A DNA stretch of 64,000 nt from Salegentibacter agarivorans. Its GTDB lineage: Bacteria > Bacteroidota > Bacteroidia > Flavobacteriales > Flavobacteriaceae. Where the stretch lies: contig NZ_FOOH01000001.1 of the NCBI RefSeq assembly GCF_900113135.1, positions 1 through 64,000 on the forward strand, read 5' to 3'. Below, piece by piece: positions 26,572 through 35,448 of the stretch. The position numbers were made by a program, and so were the translations under genes. The notes beneath the pieces are model-generated. The model searched no databases and was not told where the DNA came from. It was given only the letters and a program-made list of their open reading frames with translations. Each line of letters starts with the position of its first letter. The first letter of the stretch is position 1.

Positions 26572-27714
26572 TTATCCTCTACCGCCACCTCTGGATGAAG
26601 AAGAACGACTACTTCCGCCTGAACTTCTTGTACCAGAACTTCTGGAACTACTAGAGCTACTGCGAACAGTACCGCTACTTCTTGAAGAACTATTAGAAGA
26701 TCTATTATAAGTAGAGTTAGATCTTGAACTTCTATTAGACCTGTTTATAGCCGAATTTGTTCTTGAAGAAGAAGTGTTGATTCTAGATGGTTCGCTCCTT
26801 CTGCTAGATCGGGAATAAACGTTAGAATTATCTGAATTACTTCTGGTATAACTTCTACTTCTTGAAGCATTATCATTGCTTCTAATATTTCGAATGCTTC
26901 TGGAATAAGAAGATTCGTTAGTTCTAATACGGGAAACATTATCCCTTGAATTTGTACCATAATCTGAATAGCTGGCTCTTCTTCCGCTATTATAAGCTAC
27001 GTCTCTGTAATTGTTACGATAGCCATAATATGGGTTGTTTAAATATCCTCTTCCTATATATGGGTTATAAAAGCCTCCAAAGCCTCCATATCCAAATCCG
27101 AAGCCAAAGTGGTTACCCCAGCCCCATCGTGAGCCGTATGCAAAACCGCCACCCCATGGGCCAAATCCTCCGCCCCAGGGACCAAAACCGGCACCCCAAT
27201 AACCTGGACCATAAAATGGATCCCAGAAAAACGGATCATTCCAGTAACCTCCAAAACCGTAACCATATCCAAAACGATTCCATCTCCATGGATTGTAAAA
27301 TCCACCGTGGAAACCGGTATTGTAAATGTTTATAGTATATTGATCTGGATCTTCACCCCAGGGAGCTCTTCCGCCAACATAAGCTTGTTGGTCTTCATAA
27401 TAAACTTCATCCTCTCCGCCTTCTGCAGAGGAGTAAGATTCTACATCGGTAAAGATTATGTTATCGGCCATCTGGCCATAAAATTCTGATTTTTCTGAAA
27501 AAAGGTTCTTATAGTATGAATTTCCCTGATCCTGTTTATTATTATTAGCATATTGGGATGGCTCTTCAGAAGTTGATTGCTGTTGGTTAGAATCACCATA
27601 GATCCCATCCTCATAACCAGAATACTGGTAAGAACCGCAAGATGCTAACAATAGCAAGAACATAGGAGCAACAAATAGAATTGCTTTTTTGTGTAAGTCG
27701 TAATTGCGTATCAT
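26572..27714 (-). CDS. Low-complexity lipoprotein with an Arg/Ser-rich tail
   Basis: 380 residues. The lipobox ends at Cys26 (LLLLASC). Residues about 27-110 are polar, 130-235 are rich in Gly, Trp, Phe, Tyr and Pro with units like YGYGFGGYWNDPFFWDP and GFGPWGGGF, and 240-380 consist of Arg/Ser/Asn repeats ending SRGGGRG. Similar flavobacterial proteins are often labelled 'vitellogenin II precursor' by database habit; that name has no support here. The aromatic glycine block may be an adhesive or self-associating surface, the RS tail strongly basic and disordered (inference). Its promoter is back to back with that of proS. Confidence 0.8.
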   Translation of the reverse strand: MIRNYDLHKKAILFVAPMFLLLLASCGSYQYSGYEDGIYGDSNQQQSTSEEPSQYANNNKQDQGNSYYKNLFSEKSEFYGQMADNIIFTDVESYSSAEGGEDEVYYEDQQAYVGGRAPWGEDPDQYTINIYNTGFHGGFYNPWRWNRFGYGYGFGGYWNDPFFWDPFYGPGYWGAGFGPWGGGFGPWGGGFAYGSRWGWGNHFGFGFGYGGFGGFYNPYIGRGYLNNPYYGYRNNYRDVAYNSGRRASYSDYGTNSRDNVSRIRTNESSYSRSIRNIRSNDNASRSRSYTRSNSDNSNVYSRSSRRSEPSRINTSSSRTNSAINRSNRSSRSNSTYNRSSNSSSRSSGTVRSSSSSSRSSGTRSSGGSSRSSSSRGGGRG

Positions 27715-27742
27715 TAGCTTAGTATTTTATTGTTGAACATTA

Positions 27743-27750
27743 CAAAAATA
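27743..27750 (-). promoter_or_regulatory. -7 promoter element of the RS-rich lipoprotein
   Basis: Minus-strand TATTTTTG, a perfect TAnnTTTG match, 29 bases before the ATG at 27714. Confidence 0.6.
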
Positions 27751-27752
27751 GT

Positions 27753-27760
27753 TAGTTTTG
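27753..27760 (+). promoter_or_regulatory. -7 promoter element of proS
   Basis: TAGTTTTG fits TAnnTTTG. It is only two bases from the divergent -7 box of the lipoprotein gene, so the two polymerases would compete. The leader to the proS ATG is roughly 60 bases. Confidence 0.55.
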
Positions 27761-27824
27761 CGCTAACTAAACCTGCATTTAGATTGTGTTTAACAAAATA
27801 CAAGATTTATGCCAAATCCAGAGA

Positions 27825-29303
27825 ATGAGTAAAAAGTTAACCAAAAGAAGCGAAGATTATTCAAAATGGTACAACGAATTGGTAGTAAAAGCTGATTTAG
27901 CTGAAAATTCCGCAGTACGAGGTTGTATGGTAATTAAACCCTACGGATTTGCCATTTGGGAGAAAATGCAGGCCCAGCTTGATAAAATGTTCAAGGAAAC
28001 CGGACATCAAAATGCTTATTTTCCGCTTTTTGTTCCCAAGCATCTCTTTGAAGCTGAAGAAAAAAATGCCGAAGGTTTTGCGAAAGAATGTGCCGTGGTT
28101 ACTCATTACAGGCTTAAGACAGATCCTAATGATAAATCTAAATTAATAGTAGATCCTGAAGCTAAACTGGAAGAGGAACTTGTAGTTAGACCAACTTCTG
28201 AAGCTATTATCTGGAATACTTACAAAAACTGGATTCAGTCTTATAGAGATCTTCCTATTAAAATCAATCAATGGGCTAATGTGGTGCGTTGGGAGATGCG
28301 AACCCGATTATTCCTGAGAACTTCAGAATTTCTCTGGCAGGAAGGGCATACCGCCCACGCCACCAAACAGGAAGCCCTGGAGGAAACTGAATTAATGAAT
28401 AATATTTATGCCGAATTTGCCGAGAAATTTATGGCAATGCCGGTTATAAAAGGAAGTAAAACCGAAAGTGAACGCTTTGCCGGTGCTGTAGAAACTTATT
28501 GCATTGAAGCAATGATGCAGGACGGGAAAGCTCTGCAAGCAGGAACCTCTCACTTTTTAGGTCAGAACTTTGCAAAAGCTTTTGATGTAAAATTCACTTC
28601 TAAAGAAGGAAAATTAGAAAATGTTTGGGCAACCTCCTGGGGTGTTTCTACACGTTTAATGGGAGCGCTTATTATGACGCATAGTGATGATAACGGTTTG
28701 GTACTTCCTCCAAATTTAGCGCCTACTCAGGTAGTAATTGTTCCTATATATAAAGGAGAAGGACAATTAGAAGAAATTTCTAAGGTAGCCAACAAACTGG
28801 CTGATGATCTTAAAGAAGCCGGTATTTCGGTGAAATACGATGATAGAGATACGCAAAAACCAGGTTGGAAGTTTGCTCAATACGAATTACAAGGAGTGCC
28901 GGTAAGATTGGCTATTGGGCCAAAGGATCTTGAGAAAGGAAGTGTTGAACTTGCAAGAAGAGATACCCTCGCTAAAGAGTTTGTAAACCAAACAGAAGTA
29001 GTGGAGAAGGTGAAGCACCTTATGGTTGAAATGCAGGATACTTTATTTGATAAAGCTTTCAATTTTAGAAACGAACATATCACCGAGGTAGATTCTTTTG
29101 ATGAATTTAAAAAAGTTTTAAAAGAAAAAGGAGGATTTATTTCTGCCCATTGGGATGGAACTGCAGAGACAGAAAACAAGATAAAAGGGCTTACCAAAGC
29201 CACAATTCGCTGTATACCATTTAATTCCGAAAAAGAGTCGGGAAGCTGTGTGCTTACAGGGAAACCGTCTGAGCAAAGAGTGCTTTTTGCGAAGGCATAT
29301 TAA
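27825..29303 (+). CDS. proS: Prolyl-tRNA synthetase, type 3 (archaeal/eukaryote-like)
   Basis: 492 residues from the ATG at 27825. A GTG at 27786 would add 13 residues (FNKIQDLC...) not expected in the family. The short form without editing insertion and with the C-terminal domain ending FAKAY is the ProRS type 3 layout; class II motifs are visible as MWQEGHTAH-type sequence ([16 protein letters not shown]), RTSEFL and the motif 3 segment [20 protein letters not shown]. It charges tRNA-Pro. The tRNA-Glu pair and rpsT follow, but from a separate promoter. Confidence 0.96.
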   Translation: MSKKLTKRSEDYSKWYNELVVKADLAENSAVRGCMVIKPYGFAIWEKMQAQLDKMFKETGHQNAYFPLFVPKHLFEAEEKNAEGFAKECAVVTHYRLKTDPNDKSKLIVDPEAKLEEELVVRPTSEAIIWNTYKNWIQSYRDLPIKINQWANVVRWEMRTRLFLRTSEFLWQEGHTAHATKQEALEETELMNNIYAEFAEKFMAMPVIKGSKTESERFAGAVETYCIEAMMQDGKALQAGTSHFLGQNFAKAFDVKFTSKEGKLENVWATSWGVSTRLMGALIMTHSDDNGLVLPPNLAPTQVVIVPIYKGEGQLEEISKVANKLADDLKEAGISVKYDDRDTQKPGWKFAQYELQGVPVRLAIGPKDLEKGSVELARRDTLAKEFVNQTEVVEKVKHLMVEMQDTLFDKAFNFRNEHITEVDSFDEFKKVLKEKGGFISAHWDGTAETENKIKGLTKATIRCIPFNSEKESGSCVLTGKPSEQRVLFAKAY

Positions 29304-29328
29304 TTTTTAAAATTTTTTTGTGGAACTC

Positions 29329-29358
29329 TTGCGGCATTCAAAAATAGTTGTATTTTTG
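29329..29358 (+). promoter_or_regulatory. Bacteroidetes promoter of the tRNA-Glu/rpsT run
   Basis: TTG (29329-29331), 19 bases, then TATTTTTG (29351-29358), a full consensus promoter. It precedes the first tRNA by 23 bases. Confidence 0.8.
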
Positions 29359-29381
29359 CATCCGCATTGAAACAAAAAAAT

Positions 29382-29453
29382 GGTCCGTTCGTCTAGGGGT
29401 TAGGACGCCAGGTTTTCATCCTGGTAACAGGGGTTCGATTCCCCTACGGACTA
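29382..29453 (+). tRNA. tRNA-Glu (anticodon TTC), copy 1
   Basis: A complete 72-base cloverleaf. Acceptor GGTCCGT pairs with ACGGACT, where the first pair is a G-U wobble; anticodon arm CCAGG-TTTTCAT-CCTGG gives TTC; T-loop TTCGATT; discriminator A at 29453. CCA is not encoded. Identical to the copy at 29520. After it, 29460-29485 forms a weak 7-bp AT-rich hairpin with T-run, probably too weak to terminate. Confidence 0.97.
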
Positions 29454-29519
29454 CAACAGAACACAAGTTTTAGTTTTGTGTTTTTAAAGTCCTGAAAAGG
29501 CAATTTGAAATAAATTAAT

Positions 29520-29591
29520 GGTCCGTTCGTCTAGGGGTTAGGACGCCAGGTTTTCATCCTGGTAACAGGGGTTCGATTCCCCTACGGACTA
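29520..29591 (+). tRNA. tRNA-Glu (anticodon TTC), copy 2
   Basis: Same 72-base sequence and fold as the first copy, 66 bases downstream, with no promoter box of its own. Processed from a shared transcript that probably continues into rpsT 29 bases on. Confidence 0.97.
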
Positions 29592-29620
29592 CTTTAAAAA
29601 ATAATTAAAGCAATTTTGTA

Positions 29621-29869
29621 ATGGCAAATCACAAGTCAGCATTGAAGAGGATTCGTAGCAATGAGACCAAACGTCTTAGAAACCGCTACCAGCATAAAAC
29701 TACCAGAAACGCAATTAAAAAGTTGAAGGAGTCTGAGAAGAAAGAAGCTGAAGCTCTTTTGCCTTCTGTTATCTCTATGGTAGATAAATTAGCAAAGAAA
29801 AATATTATACATGATAATAAAGCTGCGAACTTAAAATCGCAACTTGCTAAGCACGTAGCTGCGCTTTAA
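29621..29869 (+). CDS. rpsT: 30S ribosomal protein S20
   Basis: 82 residues, Lys/Arg-rich and helical, starting [20 protein letters not shown], the standard S20 N-terminus. It binds 16S rRNA in the small subunit base. It lies 29 bases after the second tRNA-Glu and ends at a strong terminator, so it probably shares the tRNA promoter. Confidence 0.98.
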   Translation: MANHKSALKRIRSNETKRLRNRYQHKTTRNAIKKLKESEKKEAEALLPSVISMVDKLAKKNIIHDNKAANLKSQLAKHVAAL

Positions 29870-29891
29870 TAATATTACAGTGTTCAATTAT

Positions 29892-29930
29892 AAAAAAATG
29901 CTTTCTGCGTTTGCGGAAAGCATTTTTTTA
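29892..29930 (+). terminator. Intrinsic terminator of rpsT
   Basis: A 9-bp stem (29897-29905 with 29916-29924) flanked by A7 and T7, 28 bases after the rpsT stop. Also usable by the convergent glsA gene. Confidence 0.9.
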
Positions 29931-29949
29931 TTTTTAATAATTTTTGGGT

Positions 29950-30864
29950 TTAAAAAACCGAAAGACCGGTTAGCGAAGTAAGGCGTTCTAAAGCCTTCAT
30001 TCCTAATTCTGAATTTCCTTTTTCATTTAAAATAGGACTCCAAACCGCTACTGAATACTGGTCTGGATGAATGGCTACAATACCTCCGCCAACACCACTT
30101 TTCCCCGGTAATCCTACTTCAAAACTAAATTCCCCGGCTTCATCATAGAAACCACAGGTTTGCATTAAAGAATTTATCCTTTTTACAGAGGTAGGCGTTA
30201 AAATTTCTTCATCTGTACTTAATATTTTACCCTTATTAGCGAAAATCATAAAGGCCTGGGCTAATTGTTTGCAGGACATTGCCAGAGAACAGAGGTGAAA
30301 GTAAAAATCTACAATAGGTTCAACTTCACATTTAATATTCCCCAATGCTTTCATATAATTTACCAGTGCTACATTTCTATATCCTGTAGAACGTTCTGAA
30401 GCTGCAATTTTGAGATCAAAATTAATGCTATTATCTTCGGTAATTTTCCTTACAAAATCTAATAATTCCTGTTTTGGATCTTCTAATTGATCTACTAAAA
30501 TATCTGAAATTACCAAAGCGCCGGCGTTTATAAAAGGATTTCGGGGCACACCGCTTTCGTATTCTAACTGGCTTAACGAATTAAATGGATCTCCCGAGGG
30601 TTCTACATCTACCCGGTCCCAAAGATCTTCACCCATAATACGCATAGCCATAGAAAGGCTAAAAACTTTAGAGATACTTTGAATAGAAAAAAGCTCTTCG
30701 CTATCTCCAAAACTAAAATGTTGCCGGTCTCCACAATAAACGTGCATACCAAATTTACGCGGATCTACTTTGGCGAGTTCAGGAATATAAGAGGCAACTT
30801 TGCCGGTTACATCCCGGTAACTCAGTTCGTCATTTATAGTATTTAGTATACTTTGGTAGTCCAT
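29950..30864 (-). CDS. glsA: Glutaminase
   Basis: 304 residues, the usual length for bacterial Gls. The serine nucleophile and Lys lie in SISK (63-66), followed by family motifs VPRNPFINAGALV, SERSTGYRN and the end GLPGKSGVGGGIVA. It hydrolyses glutamine to glutamate and ammonia in the cytosol. Its start is one base from the pepE stop, so the two genes are an operon read pepE to glsA. Confidence 0.96.
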   Translation of the reverse strand: MDYQSILNTINDELSYRDVTGKVASYIPELAKVDPRKFGMHVYCGDRQHFSFGDSEELFSIQSISKVFSLSMAMRIMGEDLWDRVDVEPSGDPFNSLSQLEYESGVPRNPFINAGALVISDILVDQLEDPKQELLDFVRKITEDNSINFDLKIAASERSTGYRNVALVNYMKALGNIKCEVEPIVDFYFHLCSLAMSCKQLAQAFMIFANKGKILSTDEEILTPTSVKRINSLMQTCGFYDEAGEFSFEVGLPGKSGVGGGIVAIHPDQYSVAVWSPILNEKGNSELGMKALERLTSLTGLSVF

Positions 30865-30865
30865 A

Positions 30866-31573
30866 TTAATTTAATTCGCTTAAGTCTGAATTGGTTTCTA
30901 TCTCGAAAGGTAATTTTTCTGATTTAAAAATGCGAGCGCTCAAGCTACCTTTTAACTCAATTTTATTATCTGAAACCAATATCCAGCTACCTTCCCTAAG
31001 TCCAATTACGGGTTGCGTATTTATAGTGTGGAATTCTTTTATTCGTGTCTCCCGGGTTTCTCCTTTATGCGTAGAATTTGAATCGGGATCTAAATAATGC
31101 GGATTAATATTAAAAGGAACTACTGCCAAAGTTTTAAAACTCGGCGGATAGACTATGGGCATATCGTTGGTGGTTTGCATTGTTAAGCCCGCGATATTCG
31201 TCCCTGCACTGGTGCCCATATAAGCTGCGCCATTTTGAATACTTTCTTTAAGCGGTTGCATTAATTTATTTCGGTAGAGCTCAGAAACCAGTAAAAAAGT
31301 ATTACCCCCACCGGTAAAAATTCCTTTAGCTTGAGTTATAGCTTCAGTCATATCTTCAAATTCGTGAATTCCACGTAAGTTAATTCCGGCTTCGTTAAAA
31401 GCTTCGGAAGCTTTTTTAGTGTATTCAGTGTGCGAAATTCCGCCGGGGCGGGCAAAAGGAATAAAGATCACTTCATCTATATTTTTAAAAAATACCTTTA
31501 ATTCCGGAATTAAATATTCCAGGTAGTCCTGCCCATGTAAAGTTGAGGTGCTGGCCAATAATGCTTTGCTCAT
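30866..31573 (-). CDS. pepE: Dipeptidase E (peptidase family S51)
   Basis: 235 residues. The catalytic Ser122 is in GTSAGTNIAG, His159 in NINPHYLDP, and the loop FTGGGNTF is conserved. PepE cleaves dipeptides with N-terminal aspartate in the cytosol. Together with glsA it would feed Asp and Glu metabolism. First gene of the pair; no perfect promoter box was seen upstream. Confidence 0.94.
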   Translation of the reverse strand: MSKALLASTSTLHGQDYLEYLIPELKVFFKNIDEVIFIPFARPGGISHTEYTKKASEAFNEAGINLRGIHEFEDMTEAITQAKGIFTGGGNTFLLVSELYRNKLMQPLKESIQNGAAYMGTSAGTNIAGLTMQTTNDMPIVYPPSFKTLAVVPFNINPHYLDPDSNSTHKGETRETRIKEFHTINTQPVIGLREGSWILVSDNKIELKGSLSARIFKSEKLPFEIETNSDLSELN

Positions 31574-31716
31574 AAATGCTTTTATTTTTCTAATGCTAGT
31601 ATAATATATATTGACTTAAAATTAGTCTAAATAGGGGTTTTAACAAAAGTTTACAAGCTGCTTTACTATAAATAAGGACTAAGAATTGTTACTTTATTAA
31701 TAGGAAAACCACAACT

Positions 31717-32514
31717 ATGTTAAAGAATACATTTTTTATTATTTTTATTTTATTCAGCAGTATTTTAATTGCCCAGGAGAAGGAACGCACTCTGGTAAAC
31801 GGTAAAATTATTGTTCCTGAAGAAGATACTCCAGAGGGAATGACCATTTTTAACCGAAACACCGCACGCGGTACCATATCTAATCCCGACGGGGAATTTA
31901 AGTTAAGTGTTGCGCTTAATGATACGGTAGTATTTTCTTCCATTCAATTTGAAGAATTTAGAGTAGTTGTAGAAGAAGGCGTTATAAATTCTGGTGAAAT
32001 GAATGTTTTTCTAACAGAATCTGTTACCGAACTGCCAGAGGTGCTGTTATCTGATAATAAACTTTCTGGAGATATTAGGGTAGATGTTAGTCGAATTGCT
32101 GTTAGTGACCCAGATGTTCCCCGGTATTCTGCAGCCGAATTGGAAGCCTTGAATGTTAGAAGACAACCCGATTCTTTAATGGGGCCCGGAAGAAATGCAG
32201 CTCTGGCTGCCGGAAATACCAGGCTGGTAAACGGACTCAACTTTGTGAACATCTTTAAATTCCTTGTAGGGGCTGAGGTTGAAAACAATCCTTTTACGAA
32301 ACAGGAACTCGACGAAAAATTACGGGATCTTTATGACGATGAGTTTTTTAGAACCAACCTGGATATTGAAAAAGATAAAATAAATGATTTTATTTACTAC
32401 GTTACAGATCACGGTTTAGATAATGACTTATTGGAAGACGGAAACGAATTAAACCTAATTGAATTTCTAATAGAAAAAAGTAAAGAATATAAAGCATTTC
32501 ACGCTCGGGAATAA
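31717..32514 (+). CDS. Secreted CarboxypepD_reg-like protein, array member 1
   Basis: 265 residues with a signal peptide (about 1-19, LIAQ). Residues about 25-105 form the beta-sandwich CarboxypepD_reg-like domain (MTIFNRNTARGTISNPDGEF; VVFSSIQFEE), the domain usually found at the N-terminus of TonB-dependent SusC receptors, here without the barrel. The last 70 residues share a helical region with the next three genes (DEFFRTNLDIEKDKINDFIYYV). It is the most divergent of the four. Function unknown. A 49-base gap separates it from member 2. Confidence 0.8.
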   Translation: MLKNTFFIIFILFSSILIAQEKERTLVNGKIIVPEEDTPEGMTIFNRNTARGTISNPDGEFKLSVALNDTVVFSSIQFEEFRVVVEEGVINSGEMNVFLTESVTELPEVLLSDNKLSGDIRVDVSRIAVSDPDVPRYSAAELEALNVRRQPDSLMGPGRNAALAAGNTRLVNGLNFVNIFKFLVGAEVENNPFTKQELDEKLRDLYDDEFFRTNLDIEKDKINDFIYYVTDHGLDNDLLEDGNELNLIEFLIEKSKEYKAFHARE

Positions 32515-32563
32515 TACTTAAAAACCTTCATCAATCATCATTATTCATCATCAACATCAATCA

Positions 32564-33334
32564 ATGAAATATTTTTTATCTATTTTATCGTGTTTTTTTG
32601 TACTTGCAGTAAGTGCCCAGGAAAAAATACAGCTCACCGGTAAAATTAAAGCCGATAGTATTGAAGCTCCTATTCACATCATTAACATAACACAAGAAAA
32701 GGGCAGTGTAAGCGATAAAGCGGGAAATTTTAAGATAGAAGTTTCAGAAAACGATTTGCTGTTAATTTCTTCGGTGCAATTTCAGCGAAAAGAAATAAAG
32801 ATTACTTCTAAAATTCTTAATGAAGAAACACTAAATATAAAATTACTTCCTGCCCTAACCGAACTCGAACAGGTAAGGGTTCATAATCTTAGTGGAAACC
32901 TGGAAGAAGATATTGCCAATATTAAGGTAATAAATATGCCGGTTATTAATGTGCCGCCTTCCCCTACTAGCGTGATTCCACGAGGTACGCCTAACGCAGC
33001 ATTTAATGCCAGCCAAACCCATGCACCGGCGGGAGCGAATATTTTAGGGTTGGTGGGATTAATAATAGGAAAACCAAATTTTGGCATAATAGGAGCCAAA
33101 TCTAAATCTCCTGCTAAAAGGGAAAAAGAGATTGTAAATAATCTGCGTAACAGGTTTGACGATTATTTCTTTAATAATCATTTAAAAATTGATACCCCTC
33201 ATATAATGAACTTTCTAACCTATATTTTTGAAAATGGTTTTCAGGAAAAATTTTTAAAAAAAGAACACGCTTTAGAACTTGTGGTGTTTCTGGAAAATAA
33301 AAGTGAATCTTACCGCAAACTTATAGCTGAATAG
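32564..33334 (+). CDS. Secreted CarboxypepD_reg-like protein, array member 2
   Basis: 256 residues, signal peptide 1-19 (LAVSAQ). The regulatory-like domain at 25-105 contains PIHIINITQEKGSVSDKAG and LLLISSVQFQRKEIKI, nearly the same as in member 3. The middle (about 130-185) is Pro/Gly/Ala-rich, with a hydrophobic GLVGLIIGK stretch, perhaps a membrane-associating piece. The C-terminal region (YFFNNHLKIDTPHIMNFLTYIF) is shared with the others. Its stop codon directly abuts the ATG of member 3. Confidence 0.8.
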   Translation: MKYFLSILSCFFVLAVSAQEKIQLTGKIKADSIEAPIHIINITQEKGSVSDKAGNFKIEVSENDLLLISSVQFQRKEIKITSKILNEETLNIKLLPALTELEQVRVHNLSGNLEEDIANIKVINMPVINVPPSPTSVIPRGTPNAAFNASQTHAPAGANILGLVGLIIGKPNFGIIGAKSKSPAKREKEIVNNLRNRFDDYFFNNHLKIDTPHIMNFLTYIFENGFQEKFLKKEHALELVVFLENKSESYRKLIAE

Positions 33335-34081
33335 ATGAAAAGCAGTTTCTTTCTTGTATTTCTACTTATTTTTTCAGCTCATTTATTTTCCCAGGATCGT
33401 GTACTACTAAAAGGGGAAATTCTTGCTGATTCTATTGAAGCACCAATTCATATTATAAATATTACTGCTGAAAAAGGCACGGTAACCGAAGCAAACGGTG
33501 AATTTTCTATAGAAGTAAGAGAAAATGATTTGCTATTATTTTCATCAGTACAATTTCAGAAAAAAGAAATTTTAATTACTGCTGAAATTTTATCTTCCAA
33601 AGTTTTAAAAGTTGAATTGCAAAAAGACCTTACAGAATTAGACGAAGTTAGGTTGCACCAATTAAGCGGAAACCTGGCAAGTGATATTGAAGAAATTAAA
33701 ACCTTTGATCCACGAATCATTGGTTTTGCCCTTTCTGATAGAGAACCACTAAGTATTGAAGAGCGCAAATTGGTTGCAATGAGCAGTCCTATGGATCCTG
33801 TTGGTCTCATTTTTGGAGCGCTTTCTGGAGAAAGGGAAAAACTTAAAAAAGCTATAGAAAATAACAGAGTAAGTGCACTGGTTTATAAGGCCAGGGAATT
33901 TGTGCCTGATGAGTACTTTACTGAAACCTTGCTTTTACCCTTGAATAAAATTATGGATTTTCTCTACTATTGTAGCTTAAAACCAAATTTTGAAGAATTA
34001 GTCAAAAAAAATGATCCCCTGGTTCTAATGGAATTTCTTAAAGAAAAGCTTCCAGAATATAATGAGTTTATCAAGGATTAA
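33335..34081 (+). CDS. Secreted CarboxypepD_reg-like protein, array member 3
   Basis: 248 residues, signal peptide 1-20 (AHLFSQ). The domain at 23-103 has PIHIINITAEKGTVTEANGE and LFSSVQFQKKEILI. A linker with GLIFGALSG follows, then the shared C-terminal helical region (DEYFTETLLLPLNKIMDFLYYC). It begins right after the stop of member 2 and overlaps member 4 by 20 bases, which points to coupled translation. Confidence 0.8.
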   Translation: MKSSFFLVFLLIFSAHLFSQDRVLLKGEILADSIEAPIHIINITAEKGTVTEANGEFSIEVRENDLLLFSSVQFQKKEILITAEILSSKVLKVELQKDLTELDEVRLHQLSGNLASDIEEIKTFDPRIIGFALSDREPLSIEERKLVAMSSPMDPVGLIFGALSGEREKLKKAIENNRVSALVYKAREFVPDEYFTETLLLPLNKIMDFLYYCSLKPNFEELVKKNDPLVLMEFLKEKLPEYNEFIKD

Positions 34082-34862
34082 AAGCATTAATTTTTTCTTT
34101 ATACTGTTGCTACCTTTTGCTGGGTTTTCCCAGCAAGAAACTATTTTTTCAGGCCAAATAATTACCGAAGAACCACTTTTATCTCCGGTTCACATAATTA
34201 ACATTACCCGGCAAAAAGGTGGAGTTAGTGAACTTTCAGGTCATTTTTCTGTAGCGGTAAACAAAGGTGATTCTTTAGTTTTTTCTTCGGTTCAATACAA
34301 AAAGAAAACGATTGTAATAGATCGTGAAAAACTTCAGCAGAACAATTTTACAATTAAACTGGAGGAAGATCTTACTGAATTAGATGAAGTAAAACTTCAT
34401 AAGCTCTCAGGAAGTCTGGCAAAAGATATTTCAGAAATTGAAACTTTTAATAAATTCGATTTAAATGCACCAATGCGCAGAAAACCGCCTCCATCTCAGG
34501 TAGAAAGGCAATTATATACCGCTACAACAGGTCCCGGTGGCACCAGGCTTAGTATTTTGGGGGTATTAACCGGAACGATACCTTTAGACCCGGTTATAAA
34601 CGGGATTAGTGGTAGAACGGCGTGGTTAAAGAAGAGAAAAACAAATGACGAATTTAAATTTACTATTGAAAAAGCCATTTATTTAATTCCTGAAAATACG
34701 CTAATTGAAGACTTCGGAATAGCGAAAAGTGCGGTGATGAATTTTGTGTATTATTGTGCAGAAAATTATGATTTGGAAATTCTTCTTGGAAATCCTTTAG
34801 AATTATATGAATTTTTTCAATCCAAATCAGTTGAATTTAAAGCTTTAGGTGCTTTGGATTAA
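34062..34862 (+). CDS. Secreted CarboxypepD_reg-like protein, array member 4
   Basis: 266 residues, signal peptide about 1-24 (PFAGFSQ). The domain has PVHIINITRQKGGVSELSGH and LVFSSVQYKKKTIVI. The C-terminus (GIAKSAVMNFVYYCAENYDL) matches the others. It starts inside the end of member 3 (20-base overlap) and is followed after 27 bases by the DUF6702 gene. Function unknown. Confidence 0.8.
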   Translation: MSLSRIKSINFFFILLLPFAGFSQQETIFSGQIITEEPLLSPVHIINITRQKGGVSELSGHFSVAVNKGDSLVFSSVQYKKKTIVIDREKLQQNNFTIKLEEDLTELDEVKLHKLSGSLAKDISEIETFNKFDLNAPMRRKPPPSQVERQLYTATTGPGGTRLSILGVLTGTIPLDPVINGISGRTAWLKKRKTNDEFKFTIEKAIYLIPENTLIEDFGIAKSAVMNFVYYCAENYDLEILLGNPLELYEFFQSKSVEFKALGALD

Positions 34863-34889
34863 TATTTGTTATAGAAGAGAAAAAGATTA

Positions 34890-35393
34890 ATGAGAAAAAT
34901 AAGCCTAATCCTGGCCAGCTTTTTTTTGCTTTCAGCATTTAAATCTGGCGCTCACGAGTTTTACCTAAGTGTTACAGAGATTGAATACAATAACGAGGAG
35001 CAAAGTTTACAAATTATTACCAGGGTTTTTATAGACGATTTTCAGAATGTTTTAAACGAACGTTTTGATGCCGATATTCAGCTTTCTCAAGAAGCAGAAG
35101 AAGGCGCCGTAACTGAACATATTTCTAAATATCTTAATCAGAAATTAAGGTTGAAAATAGATGGCGAAGAGCTTCAGCTTAATTATTTGGGAAAAGAATA
35201 CGATGCCGATCAACTGGTGCTTTATATTGAAGTGGAAAACGTAGCTGCTTTTGATGAAATTGAAGTCACCAACGAGATTTTAACCGATTTGTTTGATGAC
35301 CAGAAAAATGTGGTGCACGTAAAAGTAAATAACAAAACCAAAAGTTTATTACTTATGCGGCAGCAAGAGACAGAAAAACTCACATTTCCTTAA
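34890..35393 (+). CDS. DUF6702-like secreted protein
   Basis: 167 residues, signal peptide about 1-21 (FKSGAH). The mature protein starts EFYLSVTEIEYNNEEQSLQI and is beta-rich, a pattern I associate with the DUF6702 family that often sits upstream of M1 peptidases in flavobacteria. Role unknown. Likely co-transcribed with the array before it and the peptidase 55 bases after it. Confidence 0.75.
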   Translation: MRKISLILASFFLLSAFKSGAHEFYLSVTEIEYNNEEQSLQIITRVFIDDFQNVLNERFDADIQLSQEAEEGAVTEHISKYLNQKLRLKIDGEELQLNYLGKEYDADQLVLYIEVENVAAFDEIEVTNEILTDLFDDQKNVVHVKVNNKTKSLLLMRQQETEKLTFP

Positions 35394-35448
35394 GGAAAAC
35401 CTGATTAAAATATTTATTTTTAGCAATCTTTAAATTAAAACATAATTG

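Noticed and set aside
26946-27489. Plus-strand frames opposite the RS-rich lipoprotein
   Set aside because: They mirror repetitive codons of the real gene.
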